A stretch of DNA of 64,000 nucleotides, from contig CAIOKE010000133.1 of the NCBI GenBank assembly GCA_903858815.1, positions 186,001-250,000 on the forward strand, read 5' to 3'. The position numbers and the translations under genes are program-made. How positions within the stretch are numbered: the stretch's first letter is position 1; every line of letters starts with the position of its first letter. The notes below the pieces were generated by a model, which saw nothing but the letters and a program-made list of their open reading frames with translations, was not told the DNA's origin and did not search any database. Positions 46,093 through 55,047 of the stretch are shown here, one piece after another. This stretch comes from an uncultured Planctomycetaceae bacterium (GTDB taxonomy: Bacteria > Planctomycetota > Planctomycetia > Planctomycetales > Planctomycetaceae).

Positions 46093-46121
46093 TTGCCAGC
46101 AACCAGGTAGCTGTCTAAGCT
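46093..46121 (+). promoter_or_regulatory. Sigma70-like promoter candidate upstream of tRNA-Lys
   Basis: TTGCCA - 17 nt - TAAGCT, ending about 25 nt before the tRNA. Confidence 0.4.
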
Positions 46122-46146
46122 ATAGGTCCGCTTAGCAGGAGATTCA

Positions 46147-46219
<73 letters not shown>

Positions 46220-46329
46220 GTTTTCTCCTCAGCTTTCCATTGCGTGGCTTTCGCTTACCCAACAAGTTCCAACGCAGCCGATCTGATGCCTCCCGGATAC
46301 TGCCGCTGCCCACTTCGGCCTGCAGCAAC

Positions 46330-47484
46330 TCAGGGCTGGTTGATGTAGAGCCGCACATTCTTTGTCGCTCGACCACCCGCCACAATGTCCGGACGGCCGT
46401 CTCCCGTAAAATCAGCGACCGTCAAATCTTCTGTCGCCATCCCACCCACATCCACCGCCTGACCACGCCACTCACGCCCTTCCCCAGCGTCACTCCACCA
46501 CACCATCACTCCGAATTTCTCTGGAGTATCACTGTGGCCAAACGCAATTTCGTCAGCCCCGTCCCCATCGAAATCTGCCGTCCATAAGGCATGACCACGA
46601 CGAAAACCATCATGGATGAGCCGCCGCTGCCATTCGTCAGCAGGCTGCTCCGGCTGCTGATAGACCACTAGCTGATCCCCATGCATCGGCTCAACTGAAA
46701 CCAGAAAACGACGGCCATTCTTCAGTCGCCCAAGCCGCACTTCACCAGCCCCATTCAGATTCATGTCCGCCTGACCAGTGCGACCAGGAGTGAGCCTGAG
46801 TTGCTGCCAGCCGTCTCCGTCACGGCGGACCAACGAAAGACCCTCGCGACTGGCCGTAATTGTGTCCACCGCCCCCTGACCATCAAAATCCACATGCAGA
46901 TGATTGTGCATCCGGTTCAGGTCCGCACTGAGCACCGAAGCGGGCCAGCGCTGTACAGATGGTTGCTGAGGTATCTGAAACGCCAGTAATCGCACACCCG
47001 GACCCATGCTGGCATTCAAAGGCGAAACTACCAACTGCGGTTGCCCCGTCCCCAGCACATCTGCCCAGCGCATGCGATGAACCGACGTTTCCTCGGCTAT
47101 CGCTGAAACCGTCCACAACGCCGTTGGATCCGCAGAACGCCGGATCCAGTGCAATGTCCCGGTTTTGGTCCAGCCGGCCCCAATCGCAAAATCCACGTGC
47201 CCGTCACCGTCAATATCATGAGCCGCTATGCAGACATTATCCGGCGGCGTCTGATCCCGCAGGATGACATGCTTCTGCCAACCCGGCTGCTGATACCAGA
47301 TCACACTGCTGTCCGTCAGGGCCACGATGTCCTGATCACCGTCACCATCCACATCCGCCGACGTCACCGCATACACCACTCGCCCCGCCTGCGAATCAAT
47401 CGAATGAACCGCAAAGGTGCTCGGAAAAGTCTCTGCAGTCACTGACTGCAACAGCAATGAAATCAGCAGAATTGTCACAGACAT
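46330..47484 (-). CDS. FG-GAP/VCBS repeat secreted protein
   Basis: Signal MSVTILLISLLLQSVTA; repeated DVDGDGDQDIVALTDSS, DIDGDGHVDFAIGAG, DFDGDGADEIAFGHSD, DFTGDGRPDIVAGG. Confidence 0.88.
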   Translation of the reverse strand: MSVTILLISLLLQSVTAETFPSTFAVHSIDSQAGRVVYAVTSADVDGDGDQDIVALTDSSVIWYQQPGWQKHVILRDQTPPDNVCIAAHDIDGDGHVDFAIGAGWTKTGTLHWIRRSADPTALWTVSAIAEETSVHRMRWADVLGTGQPQLVVSPLNASMGPGVRLLAFQIPQQPSVQRWPASVLSADLNRMHNHLHVDFDGQGAVDTITASREGLSLVRRDGDGWQQLRLTPGRTGQADMNLNGAGEVRLGRLKNGRRFLVSVEPMHGDQLVVYQQPEQPADEWQRRLIHDGFRRGHALWTADFDGDGADEIAFGHSDTPEKFGVMVWWSDAGEGREWRGQAVDVGGMATEDLTVADFTGDGRPDIVAGGRATKNVRLYINQP

Positions 47485-47548
47485 GGCCAGACTTCATGAA
47501 AAAGACAGCGGGATCAGAATTACAACGGATATCAGGACACTGGGAATA

Positions 47549-47845
47549 TCAGGACACTGGCTGCCCGGGAGTCCGCGGGACAGATTTGGCCAACGGACTT
47601 TGATCCGAAAACAAAATCTGTTCGTACCAACCATGCAACTCAACCGTGTTGCCGTTCCTGGTCACCGGCAGCACAAATCTGAGCCTGAGATGTGGACGCT
47701 CACGAAACCAGCCATTCAAAGCATGCGAAAGAAACGGAGCAATCTCACCGGACGGCTCGCCCTGCCCCAGATACACTCGCACCCAGCCGCCCATGTCCAG
47801 CTGATTGACGCCAATTCGCGACTGCACCATCCCAGAGACTTTCAT
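47549..47845 (-). CDS. Hypothetical small protein
   Basis: 98-aa ORF starting 25 nt after the XRE-S24 gene on the same strand; protein-like composition (GGWVRVYLGQGEPSGEIAPFLSHALNGWFRERPHLRLRFVLPV). Confidence 0.55.
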   Translation of the reverse strand: MKVSGMVQSRIGVNQLDMGGWVRVYLGQGEPSGEIAPFLSHALNGWFRERPHLRLRFVLPVTRNGNTVELHGWYEQILFSDQSPLAKSVPRTPGQPVS

Positions 47846-47870
47846 GGTTTCCAGTTGACCGCCCGCAGAA

Positions 47871-48476
47871 TCAGCGGACCGAAGTACGAATCAATCCCGA
47901 CAGAACACCACAGATGCGTACTCGACCAGCAGGATAACGCAGAGGCTGCAGACGATCGTTGGCCGGGATCAGCACTACCGTGTCACCCTCCTGACGATAC
48001 CTTTTCAAAGTGGCCTGCTCGTCATCCACCATCGCTGCCACCGTCTGACCGTTGCGAGCCCTCTGAGCATGACGGATGATGGCCAGATCACCGTCGTTGA
48101 TGCCGTCCAGAATCATTGAATCCCCCTGCACTCGCAGCAGAAAATGATCCTCGGGATCAAAGACCTTCGTCAGATCAAAAGTCTCTACGTTCTCAATCGC
48201 ATCCATCGGGACACCAGCCGCAATTCGCCCCAGTACTCGAAAGGGACGCTCCTGACGCCCTGCCTCGCCCAGCAGCAGATCCAGATCCACCTGCAACACC
48301 TGAGCTACCCGATGCAGGACCGACAGCCCCGGCTGATCACGGCCGTTTTCAATCTTGGACAAATGACTGAAGTGAATATCCAGCTGCGCCGCCAGCTGCC
48401 GCAATGATAAACCACGCGACTGACGCAACTGCCGAATCATCACGCCGATCCCACCGGATCCGGAATCCAGAGTCAT
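47871..48476 (-). CDS. XRE-family HTH regulator with LexA-like S24 peptidase domain
   Basis: HTH LRQSRGLSLRQLAAQLDIHFSHLSKIENGRDQPGLSVLHRVAQVL; LexA-like GRIAAGVP, LLRVQGDSMILDGINDGDLAII and ATLKRY. Confidence 0.88.
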   Translation of the reverse strand: MTLDSGSGGIGVMIRQLRQSRGLSLRQLAAQLDIHFSHLSKIENGRDQPGLSVLHRVAQVLQVDLDLLLGEAGRQERPFRVLGRIAAGVPMDAIENVETFDLTKVFDPEDHFLLRVQGDSMILDGINDGDLAIIRHAQRARNGQTVAAMVDDEQATLKRYRQEGDTVVLIPANDRLQPLRYPAGRVRICGVLSGLIRTSVR

Positions 48477-48736
48477 GTCTGCACCTGCAGCAAACCAGAA
48501 ACACCACGCCCAATACAAGGTACTGCACACACATCCGATGATGGCACCAATGAACGCTCTGGAAGCATTGGCAACTCAGCACGCCGAATCCGATGAGTTT
48601 CCGGAGCTTCGAAGGCCAGACTGCAACTGCCGTCACTGGTCTGCACCACCCGAATTCGAATCACACCGTCAATCACACCACTGATCCTGCCGTCAATCAC
48701 AATTTCCTGCCCCTTACGCCGCTTCAGTACCAACAT
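48473..48736 (-). CDS. csrA: CsrA-family carbon storage regulator homologue
   Basis: Start Met 48736: MLVLKRRKGQEIVIDG...SCSLAFEAPETHRIRRAEL matches the CsrA pattern (MLVLxRxxGxxIxI, APxxxxxxRxEx). Confidence 0.85.
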   Translation of the reverse strand: MLVLKRRKGQEIVIDGRISGVIDGVIRIRVVQTSDGSCSLAFEAPETHRIRRAELPMLPERSLVPSSDVCAVPCIGRGVSGLLQVQT

Positions 48737-49008
48737 GACACAAACCCCTTCCGCAGGACGCCAGTGAACTACGCCACCGTACCCCCCGCACACGCTGTTT
48801 CGTAATCTTTAGATATGCCGCTTTTCGACAGAACAGATCCGGTCACCTGAACCGTTTCTGACACCCACACAGTGTTTGTTGGATTTTTCCCCAACACCGT
48901 TATACAGAGGGGGCTCGAGCCTGCCAAGAGAGAAATCAGAAAAAGGACCGGAAGACGAAAAGTTGTGAATAAACCAGTGTTTTTCGCCGTTTCACGAACA
49001 CTCGGTCG

Positions 49009-50835
49009 TCACCGTCGCTGCGATCCAAGGAAACCAGTCGTGTCAGCCAATCGATTACGAAACGCCGATGTCGCCTCGCACAACTCACGCAACTGAGCAG
49101 CATCGTCCTGAACCGATCGACACTCACTCTCCACCCCCGGAAACAACCCTTCACCCACGCGACAGTCCGCCAGTCGCTCTGCCAGACCAGTCGCCGCTGC
49201 CGTCACCGCTCGCTGTAACCTCTGCACAAACCACAACAACACAACTCCACTCCATACCAGCAGAAAGAACACAGCCGGAATATAGAAGTCAATGGTCAGC
49301 AAGGGAGCCGCCACAGTAGCCTGCCCCAGCAACGGGGCCAGAAACGAGCTCCAGAAAAAGTTGTGCCCCATACGCAGAGTGATGAACACGGGATACAACA
49401 ACAGCAGCACTTCAAATACACGCCGTACTCCAGCCCCACCCAACCCCTCCGCCAACTCCTCAAGCAACTGTTCCACCGCTCGCCGTACGTCTGCCAGAAA
49501 TCGCACCTCCAGTGCCGCAGCCTGCCGGCGCAGTCCGGACAACTCAGCTCCTGGCTGCAATTCCCCTCGCGACAACTCCGCCGCTCGCGCATACCCAGTA
49601 ACCAGCAATCGAGCCTCCTGCAACTGATGATCGGCCACACCAGCTGTCAGTACTCGCTCCAAACCCGACTCTTCCGACTGTTCCTGCACCCGAGCCTGCA
49701 ACCAGCGTGCACCCTGCACCGCCCCGATCAGTGCCATCTGCGCTGAACTGCGAGCCCTCAGGAATGTCAATGATGCCAGAATTCCGCCGAGCCCATTATA
49801 CGTTCGCAGCAGCAACGACAGCGGACTGAATCCCCAACGATCGGTGATCGCCCCCAGCAGACGACGTTCCCACAGCCCTCGACTCCGCAGCAGTTCCTGC
49901 CGCAATTGCTCGCTCATCTGTCGCTGCAGATTCTCTCGCTGCTCCCCCAGCACCGCCTGTAATTTTTCCACCTGCGGCAAACAGCGATCGTACTCACTCA
50001 GACCTGCCCGCAGAACTTCTTCCAGCAGGTCAATCAGATTGGCTCGTCGCACTGCCAGTCGCCGGGAACTGCCGAGCTGTCGAGCCAGCAGCTCCTGCAG
50101 TCGCCCGAATTCCCCCGTTGGCCTTAACCCCTGCTGCTGCTCCGCAAGAGCTTTGCGTGAATCCACAAAGAACAGCTCCGACACCTGATATCGCTCTGAC
50201 AGCACACGCCGCCAGTCATCGCGAATGTCCACATCCTGATCCGCATGCGTCTGCACAAAAACGAGGCGACAACCAGCCGCAGCATCACTCAGTTCCTCCG
50301 CAATCCGTGCACTGCGGTACTTCTGCTGAGTCGCTGCGACAAGCAGCACATCACAGTACGGCAGCAAAGCTCGCAATCGCTGCAGGTTGCCTCCCACATC
50401 AGCTCCTTCACTGGTATCCGGATCCGGACAATCCAGCAGGATCAGATCACGCAGTACCGGAGCATCGATCCGTCGCACCAGACACTGCTCAATCGGCAGT
50501 CCGGTCGCCTGTAAATCAAAATCCGGATGCACCAGCAGCACGGGCTGTCGCGTGGTTGGTCGCTGTCTGCCCGACAATGCAGCCTCCTGCCCGACCAATG
50601 CATTCACCAGCATACTCTTGCCGGTTCCGGTACCACCGAATGTGGCCACGACCAGCGGAGCCTCAAGACGCAGTCGCACTGTCTGCACCCGATCCAGCAC
50701 CAGCAGAGTCAGTGCGCGAGCATTTTCTGCGGGACGCCATGCTGGCCCCGTCGCAGCCCAGCGACGCACACGCCCTGCCAGTTCATCAATCTCATGCAAC
50801 AGTGAGATCTGCTGCAACTCGCCCGACGATTGCAT
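49009..50835 (-). CDS. Large P-loop GTPase with C-terminal hydrophobic segments (dynamin/GTPase superfamily)
   Basis: GGTGTGKSMLVNALVG (50614-50637); LILLDCPDPDTSEG; FVQTHADQD; C-terminal VFEVLLLLYPVFITL and IDFYIPAVFFLLVWSGVVLLWFV. Confidence 0.75.
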   Translation of the reverse strand: MQSSGELQQISLLHEIDELAGRVRRWAATGPAWRPAENARALTLLVLDRVQTVRLRLEAPLVVATFGGTGTGKSMLVNALVGQEAALSGRQRPTTRQPVLLVHPDFDLQATGLPIEQCLVRRIDAPVLRDLILLDCPDPDTSEGADVGGNLQRLRALLPYCDVLLVAATQQKYRSARIAEELSDAAAGCRLVFVQTHADQDVDIRDDWRRVLSERYQVSELFFVDSRKALAEQQQGLRPTGEFGRLQELLARQLGSSRRLAVRRANLIDLLEEVLRAGLSEYDRCLPQVEKLQAVLGEQRENLQRQMSEQLRQELLRSRGLWERRLLGAITDRWGFSPLSLLLRTYNGLGGILASLTFLRARSSAQMALIGAVQGARWLQARVQEQSEESGLERVLTAGVADHQLQEARLLVTGYARAAELSRGELQPGAELSGLRRQAAALEVRFLADVRRAVEQLLEELAEGLGGAGVRRVFEVLLLLYPVFITLRMGHNFFWSSFLAPLLGQATVAAPLLTIDFYIPAVFFLLVWSGVVLLWFVQRLQRAVTAAATGLAERLADCRVGEGLFPGVESECRSVQDDAAQLRELCEATSAFRNRLADTTGFLGSQRR

Positions 50836-50885
50836 TCAACACCCCTCTGTTCCACCCGCCCTGTCAGGATCTGATGCTCACCCAC

Positions 50886-52778
50886 TCAGAACTGCAGTGC
50901 CTGCTGCAGCTGCTGCAGACACCGCTGCACCACCTGAAACTCGTTCCCCGAAGACAACTCGGCCGCACGCTGAATTTCATCCGGCAGATCCCCCAGCAGT
51001 TCCCGCTTCAGAAATTCCGCCAGCCACGCGCAGCGTCGGGCCGAAAACGACGCCTGCAGTTGATGAAACCACGTCTGCAGCAGACCGGCACCGGAACCGG
51101 CTGCCGCCGCCACTGCAGCTTCACCGGCTATGGCCGCCGTCGCGCCCCCGGCCACATCCACTGCCGCATGCACCATAGCTGCGGCAGCTGCCTGCCCCAG
51201 CAGCGGAGCGACGAGGTCACCTGCAGGACCAAAGCCCAGCGAAAACAGCACGACACTGGTTACCGGCCGCACAGCTGCCGAGAGATTATTCGCATGACGA
51301 TACAATCGAAAAACCTCGGGACGCGCGGCTTCCGCTCGCTCCATCTGCTGTTCTACGACCTGCTGTAACTCCTTCTGCAGATCCACTTGCCCATGCTGCT
51401 CACGCAACTGCTCTAACAGATGGCCTCGAACCGAAGGATCCAGCAGGCTGTGCAACCGTGCCTGAATCAATGGGCTGCCTCCTTCAGCCAGCGACTGCAG
51501 TCGCTGAAAGACCTCTTCCACGACCGCCACAATCACTGCCCATTCGCGTCGCGCGTACTCCTCCAGCGGTGGGACTGCTGCGGTTGTCTGCAACGCCTGC
51601 CGAGCCACTTTCAACGGCCACAGCAGCGTTTCATTCAGAGCCGAATAGGCCGATGTAATGGATCGCGCCCAGCCTGTGCGCCGACTGCCCCACCAGTGCT
51701 GCAGCAACTGAGCGACCACCACTGCCGGAGGCACCGGCCAGCCTCGCACCTGAATCAGTCCGCCCCGAGTCAGGTGCTGTGCTGCCACTCGCAGTCCATC
51801 CGATGCCTGCTGCAACTCGTGCAGCCAGCCCACAGCTCCGCGTTCCACATGCAGCACTTCCTGCAGACTGCCCTGCAGAGTCTTCAGGCGGATTTCGGGA
51901 AACCTGAGCGATGCCAGGTGCGCAGCCGGATTCACCGGGACCGCAGGATCGATCCGCTGCGATCCTGCCGGACAGCAGGGATGACGGCGTTCAAAAAACG
52001 GCAACTGCAGAGACTCGGCCGCCCGGCGATCTGCGGGTGCCAGATAGATCGCCTCGGGGGCCAGCCCGGTTTCATCACAGAATGTCTGCAGCCACGCTGG
52101 CCACCACGGCTCATCTTCCGGCAACAGCACCTGATTGAAAATCACGATGGCAGTGCGACCTTCGCGCGCTGCCCGGCGAAAGAATTCTCTGACCGCCGCA
52201 TCGTTGTACTTCTGTTGTGTCAGTACAGCGATCAGTACATCGGCTGACCGCCTCACAGCATCAGCTCGCAACCAGTTCACTCGCGCATCGCTGTCGATAT
52301 CCGGAGTATCCAGCAGGAGCAATTCTGCGGGAAGGGTGGTTGATTCGCGGCAGAACATCAGATGCCGCTCTGACGGCTGCAGCGTTTCGTCGGCCGCCTG
52401 CCATGGTCGCAGTTCGAAGTCGGGAAAGATATCCTGCAGCGAGTGTCGCTGCAGAAAACCTGCCGGCAGCAGGCAGGTGACGTGCCTCGTGCCCGACGCC
52501 AGTGGACTGACCGCACTGACGGAACTGCCGGCCAGATGATTGAAAATCACACTCTTTCCGGTGTTGGTACCTCCCACAACTGCCACAGCCAGGAAGGCCT
52601 CCTGACTAAGTTGTGGAGCCAGTTTCTGCCGCAGCAACTGATGCCATTCACGACCTTCAACAGGAGCCGTCTGCAGCAGAGCAGCGACCTGCTGCAACTG
52701 CAGGACGGCGTTCAGCAGCCCCTGAACGGCTTCCGCGCACTGTTGAAATCGCTGTTCAATCGGCAGTGACTGATTCAT
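50886..52778 (-). CDS. Large P-loop GTPase (paralogue-like partner)
   Basis: VAVVGGTNTGKSVIFNHLAG (52551-52574); LLLLDTPDIDSDA; VLIAVLTQQKYNDAAVREFF; C-terminal hydrophobic/Ala-Gly-rich region. Confidence 0.75.
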   Translation of the reverse strand: MNQSLPIEQRFQQCAEAVQGLLNAVLQLQQVAALLQTAPVEGREWHQLLRQKLAPQLSQEAFLAVAVVGGTNTGKSVIFNHLAGSSVSAVSPLASGTRHVTCLLPAGFLQRHSLQDIFPDFELRPWQAADETLQPSERHLMFCRESTTLPAELLLLDTPDIDSDARVNWLRADAVRRSADVLIAVLTQQKYNDAAVREFFRRAAREGRTAIVIFNQVLLPEDEPWWPAWLQTFCDETGLAPEAIYLAPADRRAAESLQLPFFERRHPCCPAGSQRIDPAVPVNPAAHLASLRFPEIRLKTLQGSLQEVLHVERGAVGWLHELQQASDGLRVAAQHLTRGGLIQVRGWPVPPAVVVAQLLQHWWGSRRTGWARSITSAYSALNETLLWPLKVARQALQTTAAVPPLEEYARREWAVIVAVVEEVFQRLQSLAEGGSPLIQARLHSLLDPSVRGHLLEQLREQHGQVDLQKELQQVVEQQMERAEAARPEVFRLYRHANNLSAAVRPVTSVVLFSLGFGPAGDLVAPLLGQAAAAAMVHAAVDVAGGATAAIAGEAAVAAAAGSGAGLLQTWFHQLQASFSARRCAWLAEFLKRELLGDLPDEIQRAAELSSGNEFQVVQRCLQQLQQALQF

Positions 52779-52984
52779 GAAAGGACCGCAGACACCTGTT
52801 GGAGAATCCCGCAAGCAGCAACGGGCCCGTCCGGCTCTGCCACAGGATGACAGCGAGTATCATAGCATGAGGACTCATTGACGGGGCGGGAAATCGGAGT
52901 CCAGCGGTTCCGATTTCACGGCAGTCCTCTATCATTCACCCTGGTTGCACCTCGATAGACTGCAGGTTCAGGAGACTTTCGCTC

Positions 52985-53725
52985 ATGGCTCGTTTCGGCG
53001 TGATTCTGCCAGCTGCCGGCAGCAGTACCCGTATGACCGGCTTCCAGAAAAAGAAACCATTTCTGGATTTGAAGGGGCGACCGATCTGGGTTCGCACAGC
53101 CGAACACTTCCTGTCTCGAAATGACGTCTGCCAGACCATTCTTGCGGTAGCTCCAGACGACCTCGACTGGTTCCGTGAAACCTATCGACCCAATCTGGCG
53201 TTCATGGATATTCAGATTGTCGCCGGTGGTGCCACTCGCGCTGACAGTGTGCGTAACGCCATGCAGCAGCTCAGATCAGATGCCGAATATATTGCCGTGC
53301 ACGATGCAGCGCGGCCGCTGCTGGCCACTCGCTGGATTGACGAAATCTTCACAGCCGCAGAAAAGTACAAGGCGGCAATTCCCGGATTGCGAATCAGCAG
53401 CACTGTCAAACGAGTGACAGCAGACGGACGCATCAGCGAAACGGTTGACCGTACCGGACTGGTACAGGCTCAGACACCGCAGGTCTTCGAACGCCGCGTC
53501 CTGGAAAAGGCGTGGTCGATCTGTCGTAATCCGGCTGCCGCCACAGACGAAGCATCGATGGTCGAAGCCAGCGGACACCCAGTGCAGGTTATTGATGGCT
53601 GGCCGATGAACATCAAAATCACCACCGCCGAGGATTTCCGACTGGCCGAGCTGTTTGTCGGGGCCCTGCCCCGGCCAGCCAGCCTCGGCGGTCTGCATCC
53701 GTTTGGCGACGAACTGTTCCGCTGA
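52985..53725 (+). CDS. ispD: 2-C-methyl-D-erythritol 4-phosphate cytidylyltransferase
   Basis: FGVILPAAGSSTRMTGFQKKKPFLDLKGRPIW; GATRADSVRNAMQQL; VHDAARPL; DRTGLVQAQTPQVF; ATDEASMVEASGHPVQVIDG. Confidence 0.95.
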   Translation: MARFGVILPAAGSSTRMTGFQKKKPFLDLKGRPIWVRTAEHFLSRNDVCQTILAVAPDDLDWFRETYRPNLAFMDIQIVAGGATRADSVRNAMQQLRSDAEYIAVHDAARPLLATRWIDEIFTAAEKYKAAIPGLRISSTVKRVTADGRISETVDRTGLVQAQTPQVFERRVLEKAWSICRNPAAATDEASMVEASGHPVQVIDGWPMNIKITTAEDFRLAELFVGALPRPASLGGLHPFGDELFR

Positions 53726-53753
53726 ATTCTGACCGAAACATACCCTGCTCAGG

Positions 53754-54845
53754 CTACTCCAGCAGCCATTCGGTCAGACGCCAGTCCATCCACCTGCGAT
53801 CCGGATCCACGCCGGCACGACCGATGAACCCCAGATGGCCTCCATGCGGAGTCAGGCAGAGGGTAACATTTGGCGGCAGACTGGCATCAATCAGCGGTTG
53901 AGGACAGACCACCGGATCATCCTGGGAAGCAAGGATGGTTGTATGGACACGGATCCGTCCCAGCACCGGCAGACTGGACGTCTGCGTGTAGTAATCATCG
54001 ACTGAGGCAAAACCGGTCACCGGCGCTGTATACAGATCATCGAATTCATACATGCGCCGTGGCAGTCGTTTGGCCTTCGCCAGTGGCAGTTCATCCCGCC
54101 ACAGCGTGGTCTGGACAATCTGACTGAGCAATCTTCGAGTGAAGTACCAGTCATAACGCTGTCCGGCCGTCGTCGTGGCCATCCGGGCTGTGCACTGATG
54201 CAGGTCAACCGGCGGACAAACAGCCACAGCCCGATAAAGACAGAACGGCAGACTTTCAGCGTTATCACCAAGGTATTTCAACAGCATGTTGCCGCTGAGC
54301 GAAAAACCGGCAATTGAAATCGGGGAGCCCGGGCACAGACGCTCCAGCATTGCCACTGCAGCCGCTATATCTTCCGTCCGACCGGCGTGGTAGGGGGACC
54401 GAGCCAACTGAGCTGCAGCACCGCAGCCCCGATGGTCCATGCGAAATACTCGTACACCAAGCGCCGTCAGACGAGACGCCAGCCGCACCATGTAGCCACT
54501 CTGATGAGACCCTGACAGGCCGTGCAGCAGCAGCACAACGTGATCACCACGCTGCCAGATTCCTGGCATATCGTCATGTAGTACCGCCCGATCATCATCC
54601 AGCAGCCTCAGGTGCCGCGGAACCGTTCCCTGCAGATTGACGCGGCCCGGAAACAGACTGGCCATGACCGTCTGCAGATTCCCTCCGGACAGTCCACGCG
54701 CCGGGACAAATTCGGGGACGCCGGGTACCGGCCAGCCTCGAACCACCTCAGATTCCGACATGCTTTTACCGGCCTGCGCAGACAACGCCACCGCCGCACC
54801 CGGAATCGATTCACCCTCTGTGGTAGACGAACTTGTGTTTTGCAT
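53754..54845 (-). CDS. YheT-like alpha/beta hydrolase
   Basis: GLSGGNLQTVMASLFPGRVN; VVLLLHGLSGSHQSGYMVRLASRLTALGVRVFRMDHRGCGAA; GFSLSGNMLLKYLGD; TPHGGHLGFIG. Confidence 0.88.
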   Translation of the reverse strand: MQNTSSSTTEGESIPGAAVALSAQAGKSMSESEVVRGWPVPGVPEFVPARGLSGGNLQTVMASLFPGRVNLQGTVPRHLRLLDDDRAVLHDDMPGIWQRGDHVVLLLHGLSGSHQSGYMVRLASRLTALGVRVFRMDHRGCGAAAQLARSPYHAGRTEDIAAAVAMLERLCPGSPISIAGFSLSGNMLLKYLGDNAESLPFCLYRAVAVCPPVDLHQCTARMATTTAGQRYDWYFTRRLLSQIVQTTLWRDELPLAKAKRLPRRMYEFDDLYTAPVTGFASVDDYYTQTSSLPVLGRIRVHTTILASQDDPVVCPQPLIDASLPPNVTLCLTPHGGHLGFIGRAGVDPDRRWMDWRLTEWLLE

Positions 54846-55047
54846 GCAGACATTTCGCAGACGGGAAACAACAGCGAGAATCCGATGGGTGGGCATCCTA
54901 TGTCATGCCGCGGCCAGTTTGAGAGTCTTAAACGCAAATCCGTCAGAATCCGCAGGAAATCCCGCCCGTGCGAGACGCGGAAATCGGCAGTTTTCGCTCT
55001 CTGCCCACGCCCCGCAGACACCCCAAACTCTCACGACCCATTCACAA

